A stretch of DNA of 64,000 nucleotides from Psychrobium sp. MM17-31 (GCF_022347785.1 NZ_JAKRGA010000009.1:1-64000); one strand, 5' to 3'; shown: positions 9,115 through 18,581, counted from the stretch's first letter. The notes: generated by a model from the letters alone, not told the origin. Program-made: numbers and translations.

Positions 9115-9166
9115 CGAGTGCCGATTAGCTAACCCGAACTCGGGTTAAGTAGTAATTCGGCACTCG
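9115..9166. terminator. Nested double hairpin between convergent genes
   Basis: The outer stem CGAGTGCCGA (9115-9124) pairs with TCGGCACTCG (9157-9166). The inner stem TAACCCGA (9130-9137) pairs with TCGGGTTA (9140-9147). The right half lies inside the last codons of the minus-strand ATP-grasp gene. It probably stops transcription from both sides, although no long T run follows. Confidence 0.6.
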
Positions 9167-10650
9167 ATCATCTTTTTAAACGCATTAACGATGCGTTGAA
9201 TTGGCGTCACTAGATACTCAAACGATTGCACGTAATCACTGTTAACCCGCATCCCCGCATTGGCCTCAAAAACTAATAGCTCATCGTCAGGTGTTATTGA
9301 AAAGTCGATGCCAAAATAATCGAGTTGCAACGCACTGTGGATCTCTTTAATTACCGCGATATGCTTGTCTGATAACACGCTAGTGTAGTCATCAACAAAG
9401 GCTTGCTCTTGGCTACGAAGCTCGTCGTTATTCTTCATTAACGTTAAACGTGATGAGCTGTGCACATTCCAATGGTTGTGAGCAACACAGTGCTCTGGAT
9501 AAATTTCCCCATCGATGACAAACACCCGATATTTTCGATATAGGCCATCTGCCGATTTAAAATCAATAAACGGGCATATATTTAGCACTTCGCCGCAGCT
9601 GTCCTTTAAGAAATGATCAAAAGATTGTTGATCTTGGAGCTTTACCAGTCCAATACCAGTGCTGCTGCCCAGTGGTCTAGCGAGGGCAGGAAAGCCACTA
9701 TTGTAGGTAGCAAACTGCGCATTGCCGTGAAAGATATTAGTTTCTGCGATTTTCAGTGGTAGTGGTGATAGCTGCTGATAAATATCGACTCGTGATGTAT
9801 TTAATATTGCTGAAGGTGGATTAATAATATCGTGATTAAAGCGCTCGAACTGCGTCAACAAGGTGAGGGCATTGGCACAGACTTCCATATCCGCAATGCA
9901 GTTGATGACTAAATCATATTGTCCCAGCTGCTTAACCGCATTTCTAAAGTTATCACTATCGCTGACAAAGAGACGGGCAATATCCACCGTTTTTGGGTCA
10001 ATAAACTTGTTTACGTCAAAATGGCCGCCGTAAATACTGAAGGCAATATCCTTGTCAATAATAGGATGAAAATCTAGATTCTCTAGCGCGTAAATAAGCA
10101 AAACTTTTGGTTTTCGACGCGTTGTTTGTTCATTGTATAGCGGATGGTAAGGCTTAATAGTTAGCGCTTTTTGCATCGCTCGTTGCGCCGCGTCTTTTTG
10201 GGTTAATAGCTGATGAGCAATGGCTTTATAAAATTGCACATCAAACGATGGCGCAGTGAAGGGGGCTAACACTTCTAAACAGCTTTTGGCCTTCTTTTTC
10301 TTAAGAAAGTAATCAGCAACACTGATTGCGCTAGCTCGGTGATTTTTAACTGCGTTTTTTAGTTGTTGAGTAAACAACATTCGAGCACTTTTGTGTTTGT
10401 GATGGCTAAGTAAATTCAATGCTTGCAGCGAATTTTTGATATAGGCGGAATTGTCTGGCGCTAAGGATAAGCTCAATGACATATAAGTGATGCCATCGGC
10501 GATGTCGTTGAGAATAATAGATAACATGCCGTAAAAATGAATGGCATTCTGAGCCGCAGGCTCTTCTACCAACTGCGCCTTAAAACCTTCTCGCGCTTCT
10601 TTGTATTTCCCTTGTTGCATCAAGGTAATAGGATCTAGGTTCTCAGTCAT
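9145..10650 (-). CDS. TPR-containing ATP-grasp protein
   Basis: This 501-residue cytosolic protein has two parts. Residues 1-190 are helical repeats of the tetratricopeptide type. Residues 200-500 form an ATP-grasp-like ligase domain, recognisable from SGFPALARPLGSSTGIGLVK (a nucleotide-binding glycine loop), YRKYRVFVIDGEIYPEH and the metal-binding end DYFGIDFSITPDDELLVFEANAGM. ATP-grasp enzymes join a carboxylate to an amine or thiol through an acyl-phosphate. No substrate is evident. It is monocistronic and divergent from the peroxidase gene. It resembles enzymes of ribosomally made peptides, but I see no precursor peptide nearby. Confidence 0.82.
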   Translation of the reverse strand: MTENLDPITLMQQGKYKEAREGFKAQLVEEPAAQNAIHFYGMLSIILNDIADGITYMSLSLSLAPDNSAYIKNSLQALNLLSHHKHKSARMLFTQQLKNAVKNHRASAISVADYFLKKKKAKSCLEVLAPFTAPSFDVQFYKAIAHQLLTQKDAAQRAMQKALTIKPYHPLYNEQTTRRKPKVLLIYALENLDFHPIIDKDIAFSIYGGHFDVNKFIDPKTVDIARLFVSDSDNFRNAVKQLGQYDLVINCIADMEVCANALTLLTQFERFNHDIINPPSAILNTSRVDIYQQLSPLPLKIAETNIFHGNAQFATYNSGFPALARPLGSSTGIGLVKLQDQQSFDHFLKDSCGEVLNICPFIDFKSADGLYRKYRVFVIDGEIYPEHCVAHNHWNVHSSSRLTLMKNNDELRSQEQAFVDDYTSVLSDKHIAVIKEIHSALQLDYFGIDFSITPDDELLVFEANAGMRVNSDYVQSFEYLVTPIQRIVNAFKKMIECRITT

Positions 10651-10685
10651 TACGCCCTACTTTAGTGATTCACGTCACGTTAAAT

Positions 10686-10717
10686 AACATTATTTCAAAT
10701 GTTACGAAATATTTCGT
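10686..10717. promoter_or_regulatory. Two palindromes in the divergent ATP-grasp / peroxidase promoter region
   Basis: AACATT (10686-10691) and AATGTT (10698-10703) form an inverted repeat. It is directly followed by the perfect 14-bp palindrome ACGAAATATTTCGT (10704-10717). Both lie between divergent genes, where operators are expected. No regulator can be assigned. Confidence 0.4.
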
Positions 10718-10833
10718 TAACATTCGCGTTCTTTTGAACTGTCGAAGGGAATTCTAGCTGTACTTTGATAGCTCAAGCATTGCTAGTGCCCAAAATCTAA
10801 TTTTAAATATACTGTGTAATCGGGAGCAATGTC

Positions 10834-11841
10834 TTGAAAAAAAGTGCTTTTTTATTGCGAATACCGCAATTTATTCTTGTCAGCTTGATGATGTTTTCGT
10901 TGTCTGCAAATGCCAACCAGTGGCAGGCGCTATATAAACGACCTGCTGAAATTCCATTTCCGAGTGACAATTTATACTCATCCGAAAAAGCGGCTTTGGG
11001 AAAAATGTTGTTCTTTGATCCGCGTTTATCGCGCAACTTCAACATGACCTGTGCCACTTGTCATAACCCGAGCTTTGGTTGGGAAGATGCGACAGCTGGC
11101 TCAACAGGTGCGCAAAATACCACGTTGCCTCGTCACTCACCAACGGTGATAAATGCCGCTTGGGGCGATAAATTCTTCTGGGATGGCCGTTCAGCGACGC
11201 TAGAAGAACAGGCGCTTGGTCCTATTGAATCGCCGATTGAAATGAATACCCCTATTGAAACCGTGGTAGAGCGCCTATCACAGGTGCCACAATATCGCAC
11301 TTGGTTTCAGCGCGTGTTTGGTGGTGAAGGGCTCACCAGTTTGACTATTCGCAAGGCGATAGCAACCTATGAGCGCACCATCGTCTCTGGTATTGCGCCT
11401 TTCGATCGTTGGATTGAAGGAGATGAGAAAGCTATTTCAGCATCAGCCAAACGCGGCTTCGAACTATTTAACGGCAAAGCGCTGTGTGTTACCTGCCACA
11501 CGGGCTGGAATTTCACCGATAACAGATTTCACGATATTGCATTATCAGGCAATGACAAAGGCCGCGGTGCGCTAACTAACAATCCGTTAGAGAATTTTGC
11601 TTTCAAAACGCCGGGACTGCGTAATATTGGTCAGCGCGCACCTTATATGCACGATGGTCGTTTTAAAACACTAGAAGAGGTTATTGAACATTATGCCTCT
11701 GATCTACCGATGCGCGAGTCTCGCTCTCCACTCTTGATAAACATCAGCCTTACGCCGCAAGAAGTACAAGATCTCAAGGCCTTTATGTTGACGCTTACAG
11801 GTCAAGACACTCCAGTCACACTGCCGCTATTACCGTATTAG
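10834..11841 (+). CDS. Dihaem cytochrome c peroxidase / MauG-family protein
   Basis: A periplasmic dihaem protein that reduces hydrogen peroxide or performs a related high-valent haem oxidation. A signal peptide spans about 1-27 (ending SANA-NQ). Two c-type haem sites are present: CATCH (73-77) and CVTCH (218-222). The family's C-terminal PYMHDGRFKTLEEVIEHY is also present, including the Met that can ligate the high-potential haem. Length (335) fits the family. The start is TTG at 10834, eight bases after GGGAG; the nearby ATG is out of frame. The chemoreceptor gene follows after nine bases, so the two are probably co-transcribed. Confidence 0.93.
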   Translation: MKKSAFLLRIPQFILVSLMMFSLSANANQWQALYKRPAEIPFPSDNLYSSEKAALGKMLFFDPRLSRNFNMTCATCHNPSFGWEDATAGSTGAQNTTLPRHSPTVINAAWGDKFFWDGRSATLEEQALGPIESPIEMNTPIETVVERLSQVPQYRTWFQRVFGGEGLTSLTIRKAIATYERTIVSGIAPFDRWIEGDEKAISASAKRGFELFNGKALCVTCHTGWNFTDNRFHDIALSGNDKGRGALTNNPLENFAFKTPGLRNIGQRAPYMHDGRFKTLEEVIEHYASDLPMRESRSPLLINISLTPQEVQDLKAFMLTLTGQDTPVTLPLLPY

Positions 11842-11850
11842 GATTGCATC

Positions 11851-13452
11851 ATGACTATTAAAAATAAGCTGTTGCTAAGCTTTATCAGCATGATTGTCGT
11901 TTTTTCGATCCTAAGCCTGTACTTGTTAATGGAACTAAAGAAACAAGGCGATATTAGTGTATTTGCCTTTAAGCAGCCATTAAATGCCGTAAGCAGTAGC
12001 CGCTCGGCAGGGGATTTTTTTAAACAAGCAAATCATTACGCCAATGGCATAATGCAAATGAGTCAGCCAGCAGTGAATGGCGATGTGAAACGCGACTTTG
12101 AAAACATTATTAAGCGCTTCGAAGAGCAGTTGACTATCGCAAAAAACAACAGCTTCTCACCGACGATGGAGCGTGAGATCAGCCAAATAGAGCAGCTTGA
12201 AAAAGCCTGGTCACAAGCGATCTTAGTGCGTATTTCTGGCAGCGGACAAAGCCAGTTGGTATCGCAAATTAGTTTAGATCAGCAGCAGGCGCAAATTGTT
12301 GAGCGTTTAGAGCGTTTAGTGCAAACCACTATCGCTGAAGCGCAGGCTCGCGCGGGCGAGGTGGAATCGTCTATCGATGACAAATTAACCTTGAGCTTGT
12401 CCCTTATGACGATTATCGGTTTGATTTCGTTAGTTGCGGCTATTGTTCTGGCGAATAAATTGACGCGACCACTAAATCGATTGATTGAAGCTGTAGTTGA
12501 GTTATCGCGTGGTGATGGTGATTTAACCAAGCGGTTAGACACCAAAAGCAGCGATGAAATAGGTCAATTATCGCGAGAATTTAACGAGTTTATCGCTAAA
12601 GTTCACCATACGGTAACCGATATTTCAGCCTCTGTTGCCACGACTAAGGCGAGTTTAGAAGATTTCTCTGACGTTGCCCTTGAGACGCAGCGTGGAACAT
12701 CACAACAAAAATCTGAAATCGATAACATTAGCAGTGCCATGGCGCAGGTAAATTCGTCGATGGATACTGTTGAACAAAGCGCCAGTCAGGTGAAAAGCCA
12801 AGCAGATGATATTCATCAAGAGACTCAGGTGAGTGTGCAGCTGGTGGAAGAAGCAGTGAATGAAATTGCTAACTTATCAGCGGATATCGAAAAAACCAGC
12901 GATGTGATTTATTCACTCAGTAATTCCAGTACCCAAATTGGCGATGTGTTAAACGTGATTGAAGCCATTGCCGATCAAACCAATCTACTGGCGCTTAACG
13001 CGGCTATTGAAGCGGCACGTGCCGGTGAATCGGGCCGTGGCTTCTCGGTGGTTGCAGATGAAATTCGTACCCTTGCTATGAAAACGCAAGAATCTACCAC
13101 TAATATTCACGACACTATCAGTACCATCTTAAAACAGGCGCAAGACGCTAAAACGATGATGGAGTCGGGTACCCAGCGAGCTCATAGTTGTGTCAATAAA
13201 AACTCAGAAGTGGCGAGTGCGTTAAGTCAGGTATTAGATCGCGTGGTAGGTATTCAAGAGCGCAGTGAGTTTGTGAATGAGCAAACCCAGCAGCAAAAAA
13301 CGGCGACTTTGCATGTTAATGATTACCTCACTCAAATCATTGATATCGCAGAGCAAACCGCTAAAGGCAGCATGGCGCTAGATTCCAATAGCACCCAAAT
13401 CATCGCGTCGATGGACGAAGTAAATCGCAACGTGGCGCAGTTTAAACTTTAA
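11851..13452 (+). CDS. Methyl-accepting chemotaxis protein
   Basis: A 533-residue chemoreceptor. A first TM (about 8-27) is followed by a short helical periplasmic domain of about 155 residues, resembling a four-helix bundle and not a Cache domain. A second TM (about 182-201), a HAMP domain and the cytoplasmic signalling coiled coil follow. The conserved tip reads [19 protein letters not shown]. It lies nine bases after the dihaem peroxidase gene, which hints at a peroxide- or redox-related taxis signal; that link is inference. Confidence 0.93.
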   Translation: MTIKNKLLLSFISMIVVFSILSLYLLMELKKQGDISVFAFKQPLNAVSSSRSAGDFFKQANHYANGIMQMSQPAVNGDVKRDFENIIKRFEEQLTIAKNNSFSPTMEREISQIEQLEKAWSQAILVRISGSGQSQLVSQISLDQQQAQIVERLERLVQTTIAEAQARAGEVESSIDDKLTLSLSLMTIIGLISLVAAIVLANKLTRPLNRLIEAVVELSRGDGDLTKRLDTKSSDEIGQLSREFNEFIAKVHHTVTDISASVATTKASLEDFSDVALETQRGTSQQKSEIDNISSAMAQVNSSMDTVEQSASQVKSQADDIHQETQVSVQLVEEAVNEIANLSADIEKTSDVIYSLSNSSTQIGDVLNVIEAIADQTNLLALNAAIEAARAGESGRGFSVVADEIRTLAMKTQESTTNIHDTISTILKQAQDAKTMMESGTQRAHSCVNKNSEVASALSQVLDRVVGIQERSEFVNEQTQQQKTATLHVNDYLTQIIDIAEQTAKGSMALDSNSTQIIASMDEVNRNVAQFKL

Positions 13453-13519
13453 CACTGTTGACCTGCGATAACTTGGGCTAAGATACTTGGCAAATTAAAT
13501 TTGAAAGTACTCTTAGCCC

Positions 13520-14146
13520 ATGAAAAGCGTTAATCTCGATGGCAAGCCCATCACTCCTAGCAAAGTCATTTGTATCGGCCGTAACTACGTCGATCATATC
13601 CACGAGCTTGGCAATGAAATGCCAGATGACATGGTGGTGTTTCTAAAACCCAACAGTGCCATTTCTAATGAATTAATCAGCTTTCACCAAGAGCCACTGC
13701 ATTATGAAGGTGAAATCTGTTTAATGGTCATCGGCGGCGAATTTCGCGCCGTGGGTTTTGGCCTCGACCTCACCAAACGCCAGCTACAAGGTAAGTTGAA
13801 AACTAAAGGTCTGCCTTGGGAGCGCGCCAAAGCATTCGACGGCTCAGCGGTAATGGGAGATTTTGTCAGTATCGATAATCTTGATGACAGTCTGAGTCTA
13901 AAACTCACCATCGATGGTGAGCTTATCCAGCAAGGCGGCGTCGATCTCATGATGTACAAACCGCAACAAATCCTCGAATCTCTCAAACAGCACTTCACGC
14001 TTGAAGATGGTGATATCGTCATGACGGGAACGCCGAAAGGGGTTGGCGAAATCAAAGCGAGATCTGTGTTTGAGGGGAGTGTGTCTATCTCCGTACAAAA
14101 GCAAGCTACCCAAGAGTTGATTTCGAATACTTGGGTAGTGAAATAG
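13520..14146 (+). CDS. Fumarylacetoacetate hydrolase family protein
   Basis: A 208-residue single-domain FAH enzyme of the acylpyruvate-hydrolase / oxaloacetate-decarboxylase type. The family features are IGRNYVDHIHELGNEMP, the metal-binding E-x-E pair at HYEGEICLMV (E75 and E77 by count), and the C-terminal DGDIVMTGTPKGVGEI. It probably cleaves or decarboxylates small acylpyruvates in the cytosol. Its 3' end lies two bases from the convergent quinone oxidoreductase gene. The precise substrate cannot be read from the sequence. Confidence 0.9.
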   Translation: MKSVNLDGKPITPSKVICIGRNYVDHIHELGNEMPDDMVVFLKPNSAISNELISFHQEPLHYEGEICLMVIGGEFRAVGFGLDLTKRQLQGKLKTKGLPWERAKAFDGSAVMGDFVSIDNLDDSLSLKLTIDGELIQQGGVDLMMYKPQQILESLKQHFTLEDGDIVMTGTPKGVGEIKARSVFEGSVSISVQKQATQELISNTWVVK

Positions 14147-14148
14147 CT

Positions 14149-15138
14149 TTACTGCTCTGGCGTTAGCAATAACTTGCCCAGTACCTGTCCTGATTCCAAT
14201 TTATCGTGAGCTGCTTGGGCTTGCGATAGTGGCATCGTTGAATAAACCGGATTGAGTTTGCCTTGGGCTAATAAATCGAACACCTTGTTGAGTGATGATT
14301 TCACCAATGGAAAATCGTTAAAGTAGGTGGCGTAAATCTCTGAATAAGAGATTGTTGGCGCCTTGCCAAAGTGCTTTATTGCTTCTGCTTGTAAGTTGGT
14401 TTCGCCAACACCCGCTAGGAATCCGAAGATAACGATGTGTCCTAAGGTCGCTAATACCTCTAAGTCTTGCACTATGCTGTCACCTGCCACAGGGTTGAAG
14501 ATGTAATCAACGCCTTTGCCATTGGTGATGTTTTTCACTTCACTAACCCAATCTTTCGTCGAGTTAAGCGCAAAATCAGCACCGAGTTTTAGGGCTTGTT
14601 GATTTTTTTCATCTTGGCGATCGAGGGCAATGACTTTTAGGCCTGCGAGCTTTGCCAATTGAATTAATGCGGTTCCTACACCGCCTGTCGATGCGTAAAT
14701 AAGCGCGTACTTTTCGCTTTGTACACGAGCGACGTTGTGTAGCATGTGGTAAGCGGTGAAGTAAGTTACTGGTATTGAAGCGGCTTGATGTAAATCTGCA
14801 GCATCATCTAGCACAATGAGTTTGTCGGCATCGATTGCTGTGTATTGCGCATACATCGCAGCTCCAATCGGACCTAAATACGCAACCTTAGTACCTACTT
14901 TTAAATCGCTGCCGTTGCTATCAACCACAATGCCACTGCCTTCTACACCTGAAATGAATGGTAGTTGGGGCATCATGCCTGGTGGCATATTGCCTTGTCG
15001 AATGATGGTATCGATAAAGTTAACCGGTGCCGCTGCAACTTTTACCAGTACTTGTCCTGTTGCTAATACAGGTTGAGATAGTGTTTTGTATTGAAGAACG
15101 TCGCTATTACCTGTTTGTTCGATGACTATGGCTTGCAT
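14149..15138 (-). CDS. NADPH:quinone oxidoreductase (zinc-free MDR family)
   Basis: This 329-residue medium-chain dehydrogenase/reductase family member reduces quinones or enones with NADPH. The N-terminal catalytic fold has the quinone-reductase signature (PVNFIDTIIRQG) and lacks the cysteine cluster of zinc alcohol dehydrogenases. The Rossmann motif is YASTGGVGTALIQLAK. A LysR gene is divergent from it across 128 bases, a usual regulator-target pairing. Confidence 0.92.
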   Translation of the reverse strand: MQAIVIEQTGNSDVLQYKTLSQPVLATGQVLVKVAAAPVNFIDTIIRQGNMPPGMMPQLPFISGVEGSGIVVDSNGSDLKVGTKVAYLGPIGAAMYAQYTAIDADKLIVLDDAADLHQAASIPVTYFTAYHMLHNVARVQSEKYALIYASTGGVGTALIQLAKLAGLKVIALDRQDEKNQQALKLGADFALNSTKDWVSEVKNITNGKGVDYIFNPVAGDSIVQDLEVLATLGHIVIFGFLAGVGETNLQAEAIKHFGKAPTISYSEIYATYFNDFPLVKSSLNKVFDLLAQGKLNPVYSTMPLSQAQAAHDKLESGQVLGKLLLTPEQ

Positions 15139-15209
15139 AATGTGTATTCCTATTGCTGAATTGATGAGGTTAATTTAATTGAGAACACGGCAATTAAAAA
15201 TTCGCGATA

Positions 15210-15228
15210 TTGGACTTCATAATTCCAA
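15210..15228. promoter_or_regulatory. Possible LysR-type box (TTGGA-N9-TCCAA)
   Basis: TTGGA (15210-15214) and TCCAA (15224-15228) form an inverted repeat in the shared promoter region of the quinone oxidoreductase and the LysR gene. The dimensions suit a LysR dimer. Binding is not shown. Confidence 0.45.
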
Positions 15229-15266
15229 AAATGGGATACTGAGTTGTCACTAGGTGAGGATTTAGT

Positions 15267-16151
15267 ATGAAACGTGTGTTAGATGATTTAGCGATTTTTT
15301 GTGCGGTAGTTGAAGTGGGCACACTCAAAGGAGCGAGTGAGAAACTAGCTATTCCTCATAGCACTGTTAGCCGACGCATTGAGGCACTAGAGAATAGTTT
15401 GGGTTTATCGCTGTTGCATCGGACAACGCGAGAAGTGCGCGTGACGGAACGAGGGAATCAGCTTTATCAAGATTGTGTAGGGCAGCTCAATGCTGTTGTG
15501 CAGTCACTGGAATTCGCCATCGATGCTGAAGTTGAATTTAAAGGTAACCTTAGTGTGTCATTGCCCGTGCGGGCTGCGATAGACTTTCTCGGTGGCTGGT
15601 TGATTGATTTTGCTAGTGAACATCCGCAATTGCAGCTAGATATCTCTTTGTCCAATACAAATAAACATTTAATTAAAGACGAAATAGATTTGGCATTTCG
15701 GGTTGGGCCTCTTGCCGACTCATCGGCCATTGCATTGCATTTATGGGATATTCCTTATCAAGTTTACGCGCAGTCAGCGTTTATTACTCGTTATGAATTG
15801 GATGCGAACCAAGTAACGATGCAGCAATTAACGACTTTGCCCGCTGTTGTTTCAAGGCCATTATCGCGCTGGGCTTTTGTTGACAGCAATAGAGAAGAGT
15901 TGATGATGGAGCCTAATGCGAAACTGCTGGTGGATGACTTGGGGTTAGCAAGACATGCGGCGCAAACAGGACAATATCTGTGTTATTTACCTCAGTCGAC
16001 GAGTGCTGCAACAGATTTAGTGCCGTTAAAAATTGTTGATTTTAAGCCCCGCACGCGGGTTATGTACGCTTATTATTTGGGAAGGCGTCATGCACAAAGT
16101 CAAATCAAAACGCTAGTTGAATACATTAAGCAGCGTTATCGCGATAATTAA
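15267..16151 (+). CDS. LysR-family transcriptional regulator
   Basis: A 294-residue regulator. The N-terminal winged helix-turn-helix (about 1-60) contains GTLKGASEKLAIPHSTVSRR, and a periplasmic-binding-like effector domain follows. It is divergent from the quinone oxidoreductase gene, its likely target. It resembles the CrgA/DsdC-type LysR proteins that control oxidoreductases. Confidence 0.92.
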   Translation: MKRVLDDLAIFCAVVEVGTLKGASEKLAIPHSTVSRRIEALENSLGLSLLHRTTREVRVTERGNQLYQDCVGQLNAVVQSLEFAIDAEVEFKGNLSVSLPVRAAIDFLGGWLIDFASEHPQLQLDISLSNTNKHLIKDEIDLAFRVGPLADSSAIALHLWDIPYQVYAQSAFITRYELDANQVTMQQLTTLPAVVSRPLSRWAFVDSNREELMMEPNAKLLVDDLGLARHAAQTGQYLCYLPQSTSAATDLVPLKIVDFKPRTRVMYAYYLGRRHAQSQIKTLVEYIKQRYRDN

Positions 16152-16274
16152 TGCAGCATAGTGCATTGCTCAGTCACTTGGTTGACTGTGACAAAGATTA
16201 TAAATTCTATAATTAAGTCTGAGTACAGTTGTATTTTTGTATACAATATTCAAAATTTTATTTTGGAGATTGGT

Positions 16275-16799
16275 ATGAAGAAGTTTGTTGTTATTTTAGC
16301 CTCTGCACTGTTGTTTAGTGGCTGTGCATCGATTCAGAACGCAGGTAATTCACTTGGCGATAAATTAACGCGCACTGCAACTGAGCAGTATATAGGTCAA
16401 AAGTACTCTGAAGTCGCTAGTAAGCGGGATTGGTCGATTGAGCGTAAGTTGATCATTGGTGAGCCGATGGGGAATAAAAAGCTCGATAATGGCAACAGCG
16501 TTTATTACCACGAAATCCGTCAGGTATCACCAAGCACTAACAATGTATTTGGTGTGGTGTCATTTGGTGATAAGCATGTTCGATATGATTACTACGCTTA
16601 CTTGGTATCAACAGATGGTATTATTTTAGATTTTGCTCACAAGCGCACTAACCGTAAGTTTGATCACTTTGCGCTGCACGGTGAATACACTTCGTATGAA
16701 ACCGAAGGTGAAGAAGTTGATAACGAGGAGTTGGAACAAGTTGATTCGTTTATCACTTCTAAAGGTAAGAGTATTAGTAGCTGGAATACTAAGCAATAA
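16275..16799 (+). CDS. Putative lipoprotein
   Basis: A 174-residue small secreted protein with a lipoprotein signal: MKKFVVILASALLFSGC places the lipid-carrying cysteine at residue 17. The ATG at 16275 follows GGAGAT at a good distance. An upstream in-frame ATG (16161) would bury the signal and is rejected. The mature part contains a conserved-looking stretch (NGNSVYYHEIRQ, then YDYYAYLVSTDGIILDFA) and an acidic C-terminus. I do not recognise the family. Confidence 0.82.
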   Translation: MKKFVVILASALLFSGCASIQNAGNSLGDKLTRTATEQYIGQKYSEVASKRDWSIERKLIIGEPMGNKKLDNGNSVYYHEIRQVSPSTNNVFGVVSFGDKHVRYDYYAYLVSTDGIILDFAHKRTNRKFDHFALHGEYTSYETEGEEVDNEELEQVDSFITSKGKSISSWNTKQ

Positions 16800-16817
16800 T
16801 GGTAAAATATTGATAAT

Positions 16818-16854
16818 AAAAAGGTGCAACGAATAATTCGATGCACCTTTTTTT
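16818..16854. terminator. Bidirectional Rho-independent terminator
   Basis: AAAGGTGCAACGAA and TTCGATGCACCTTT pair around TAA with one mismatch. A-rich and T-rich flanks allow it to work for both the lipoprotein gene and the convergent GST gene. Confidence 0.85.
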
Positions 16855-16867
16855 ATGCCCTTAATGA

Positions 16868-17476
16868 TTAACCATAGGATTTAGCAAGTAGATAAGCTTT
16901 ACGCTGTTCTATTTGTTTTAGGTAACTTAAGGTGTGTGGATAGTTAGTTAACATATCGCGTGCTTTTGCCCCCAGCAGTAAGAAGGTCATCATCACATCA
17001 GCGGCCGTAAACTCTTCACCTGCAAAATAAGCATTTTCGGCAAGACGTGACTCGATATAAGCAAAGTCTAGTGCCAGCTCTTTGACAATGTAGCCGTCGA
17101 TTGGTTTGTCGCCAGTGCGCTCTTCCATGCCGAGAATCAATGATGAGATGACGGGTAAGCTCAATGAGCCTTCGGCAAAGTGTAGCCATTCTAGATAGTG
17201 ATAGTAGTTTGCAGCGCCTTTAGCTGGACGTAACTTGCTATCGCCTGCTTGATCTAATAAATATTCCATGACTGCACCAGACTCACAGAGTGTGGTATTT
17301 CCATCAACTACCACAGGAGCTTTTGCTAACAGATGCACTTGCTTGAGACTCTCTGGAGCAAGCATGGTTTGTGGATCACGCTGGTGATTAACCACCTCGT
17401 AGTCAAGGCCGAGCTCTTCTAGTAGCCAAATAACACGCATAGAGCGCGATTGATTTAAGTGATGAACTGTAATCAT
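16868..17476 (-). CDS. Glutathione S-transferase
   Basis: A 202-residue cytosolic GST. The N-terminal thioredoxin-fold glutathione domain contains SRSMRVIWLLEELGL, the cis-proline KAPVVVDG and the glutathione-contacting ESGAVMEYL. A helical C-terminal domain has FAEGSL and TAADVMM. It is the last gene of a minus-strand group with the CurA-like reductase, two bases downstream of it, consistent with joint detoxification of electrophiles. Confidence 0.93.
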   Translation of the reverse strand: MITVHHLNQSRSMRVIWLLEELGLDYEVVNHQRDPQTMLAPESLKQVHLLAKAPVVVDGNTTLCESGAVMEYLLDQAGDSKLRPAKGAANYYHYLEWLHFAEGSLSLPVISSLILGMEERTGDKPIDGYIVKELALDFAYIESRLAENAYFAGEEFTAADVMMTFLLLGAKARDMLTNYPHTLSYLKQIEQRKAYLLAKSYG

Positions 17477-17477
17477 A

Positions 17478-18524
17478 TTAACCTTCTAAGCTATCTGGAC
17501 CGACGCGAACAACTAATTTACCGAAGTTTTTACCGTCTAACAGACCAATAAAGGCTTCAGCAGCATTATCTAAGCCTTCCACCATATCTTCTTTGTAGTG
17601 AATTTTACCTTCAGCTAGCCACTGACCCATTGCTTGGGCGAATTCACCATAGCGATGACCATAATCGTCAAACACGATAAAGCCTTGCATTTTGATGCGT
17701 TTAACTAACAAAGTGCCCATAAGCAAACCGATGCGATCAGCGCCTTGCGGTAGTTCTGTTGCATTGTATTGCGAAATTAAACCACATAGCGGAATACGCG
17801 CACTTGGATTTAGTATTGGCATTACGGCATCAAATACTTTGCCACCAACGTTTTCATAATAGACGTCGATACCTTGTGGACAGGCTTGCGCTAATAACTG
17901 CGCTAATTCTTCGTCACGATGATCAATACAAGCGTCGAAACCTAGTGTATTAACGACGTAATCACACTTTTCCTGTCCGCCAGCAATACCAACAACGCGA
18001 CAACCTTGTAGTTTAGCTATTTGGCCGACTAAGCTACCAACAGCACCACTAGCTGCCGCAACAACTACGGTTTCGCCTGTCTGTGGTTTACCAATGTCGA
18101 GCAGGCCCATGTAAGCAGTTAAACCAGGCATACCAAGTACACCAAGTGCATAAGAAGGGTTAGCTAGCTTGCTGTCTAATTTGAGTAATTCACTGCCATC
18201 ACTAACACTGTAGTCTTGCCAGCCACAATAAGAAACTACCCAGTCACCCACTTGATAATCGCTGTTGTTTGAGGCTTCAACACGACAAACACAGCCGCCA
18301 ACCATGACTTCGTCGATAGCTACTGGTGGCGCGTAAGATTTTTGGTCATTCATGCGGCCGCGCATGTATGGGTCTAGTGACAGATAAACAGTACGCAGTA
18401 ACACTTCGCCGTCTTTGGGGGTTGGAACATCACTGTTTACAAAGGCAAAGTTATTAGGTGTTGGTGCGCCCGTCGGGCGCGAAGCCAAAGTAATTTGGCG
18501 ATTGATATTTTTAGTTTGAGTCAT
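17478..18524 (-). CDS. NADP-dependent enone oxidoreductase (CurA-like)
   Basis: A 348-residue MDR-family reductase of the leukotriene B4 dehydrogenase / curcumin reductase group, which saturates alpha,beta-unsaturated carbonyls with NADPH. Visible features are the N-terminal NRQITLASRPTGAPTPNNF, SLDPYMRGRM, the nucleotide motif AAASGAVGSLVGQIAK and GGQEKCDYV. It is followed directly by the GST gene. A terminator separates it from the upstream alcohol dehydrogenase, so it may have its own promoter or receive partial read-through. Confidence 0.92.
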   Translation of the reverse strand: MTQTKNINRQITLASRPTGAPTPNNFAFVNSDVPTPKDGEVLLRTVYLSLDPYMRGRMNDQKSYAPPVAIDEVMVGGCVCRVEASNNSDYQVGDWVVSYCGWQDYSVSDGSELLKLDSKLANPSYALGVLGMPGLTAYMGLLDIGKPQTGETVVVAAASGAVGSLVGQIAKLQGCRVVGIAGGQEKCDYVVNTLGFDACIDHRDEELAQLLAQACPQGIDVYYENVGGKVFDAVMPILNPSARIPLCGLISQYNATELPQGADRIGLLMGTLLVKRIKMQGFIVFDDYGHRYGEFAQAMGQWLAEGKIHYKEDMVEGLDNAAEAFIGLLDGKNFGKLVVRVGPDSLEG

Positions 18525-18540
18525 GTTTAATTCTTCTGCT

Positions 18541-18566
18541 AAAAAATCCTAGCGTTGCTAGGATTT
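18541..18566 (-). terminator. Rho-independent terminator within the detoxification cluster
   Basis: On the minus strand, AAATCCTAGC and GCTAGGATTT form a perfect 10-bp stem around a three-base loop, with further Ts after it. It lies between the alcohol dehydrogenase and the CurA-like gene. Confidence 0.82.
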
Positions 18567-18581
18567 ATCGACTAATTCAAT

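Noticed and set aside
9145-10650. A RiPP (graspetide-like) biosynthetic cluster around the ATP-grasp gene
   Set aside because: No small precursor ORF, transporter or protease is next to it.
16151-16189. Two short hairpins (ATGCA/TGCAT and CAGTCA/TGACTG) after the LysR gene
   Set aside because: The stems are short and have no T run, so I could not support a terminator call.
16161-16274. 38-residue N-terminal extension of the lipoprotein
   Set aside because: It would place the lipoprotein signal in the middle of the protein, whereas ATG 16275 follows GGAGAT.
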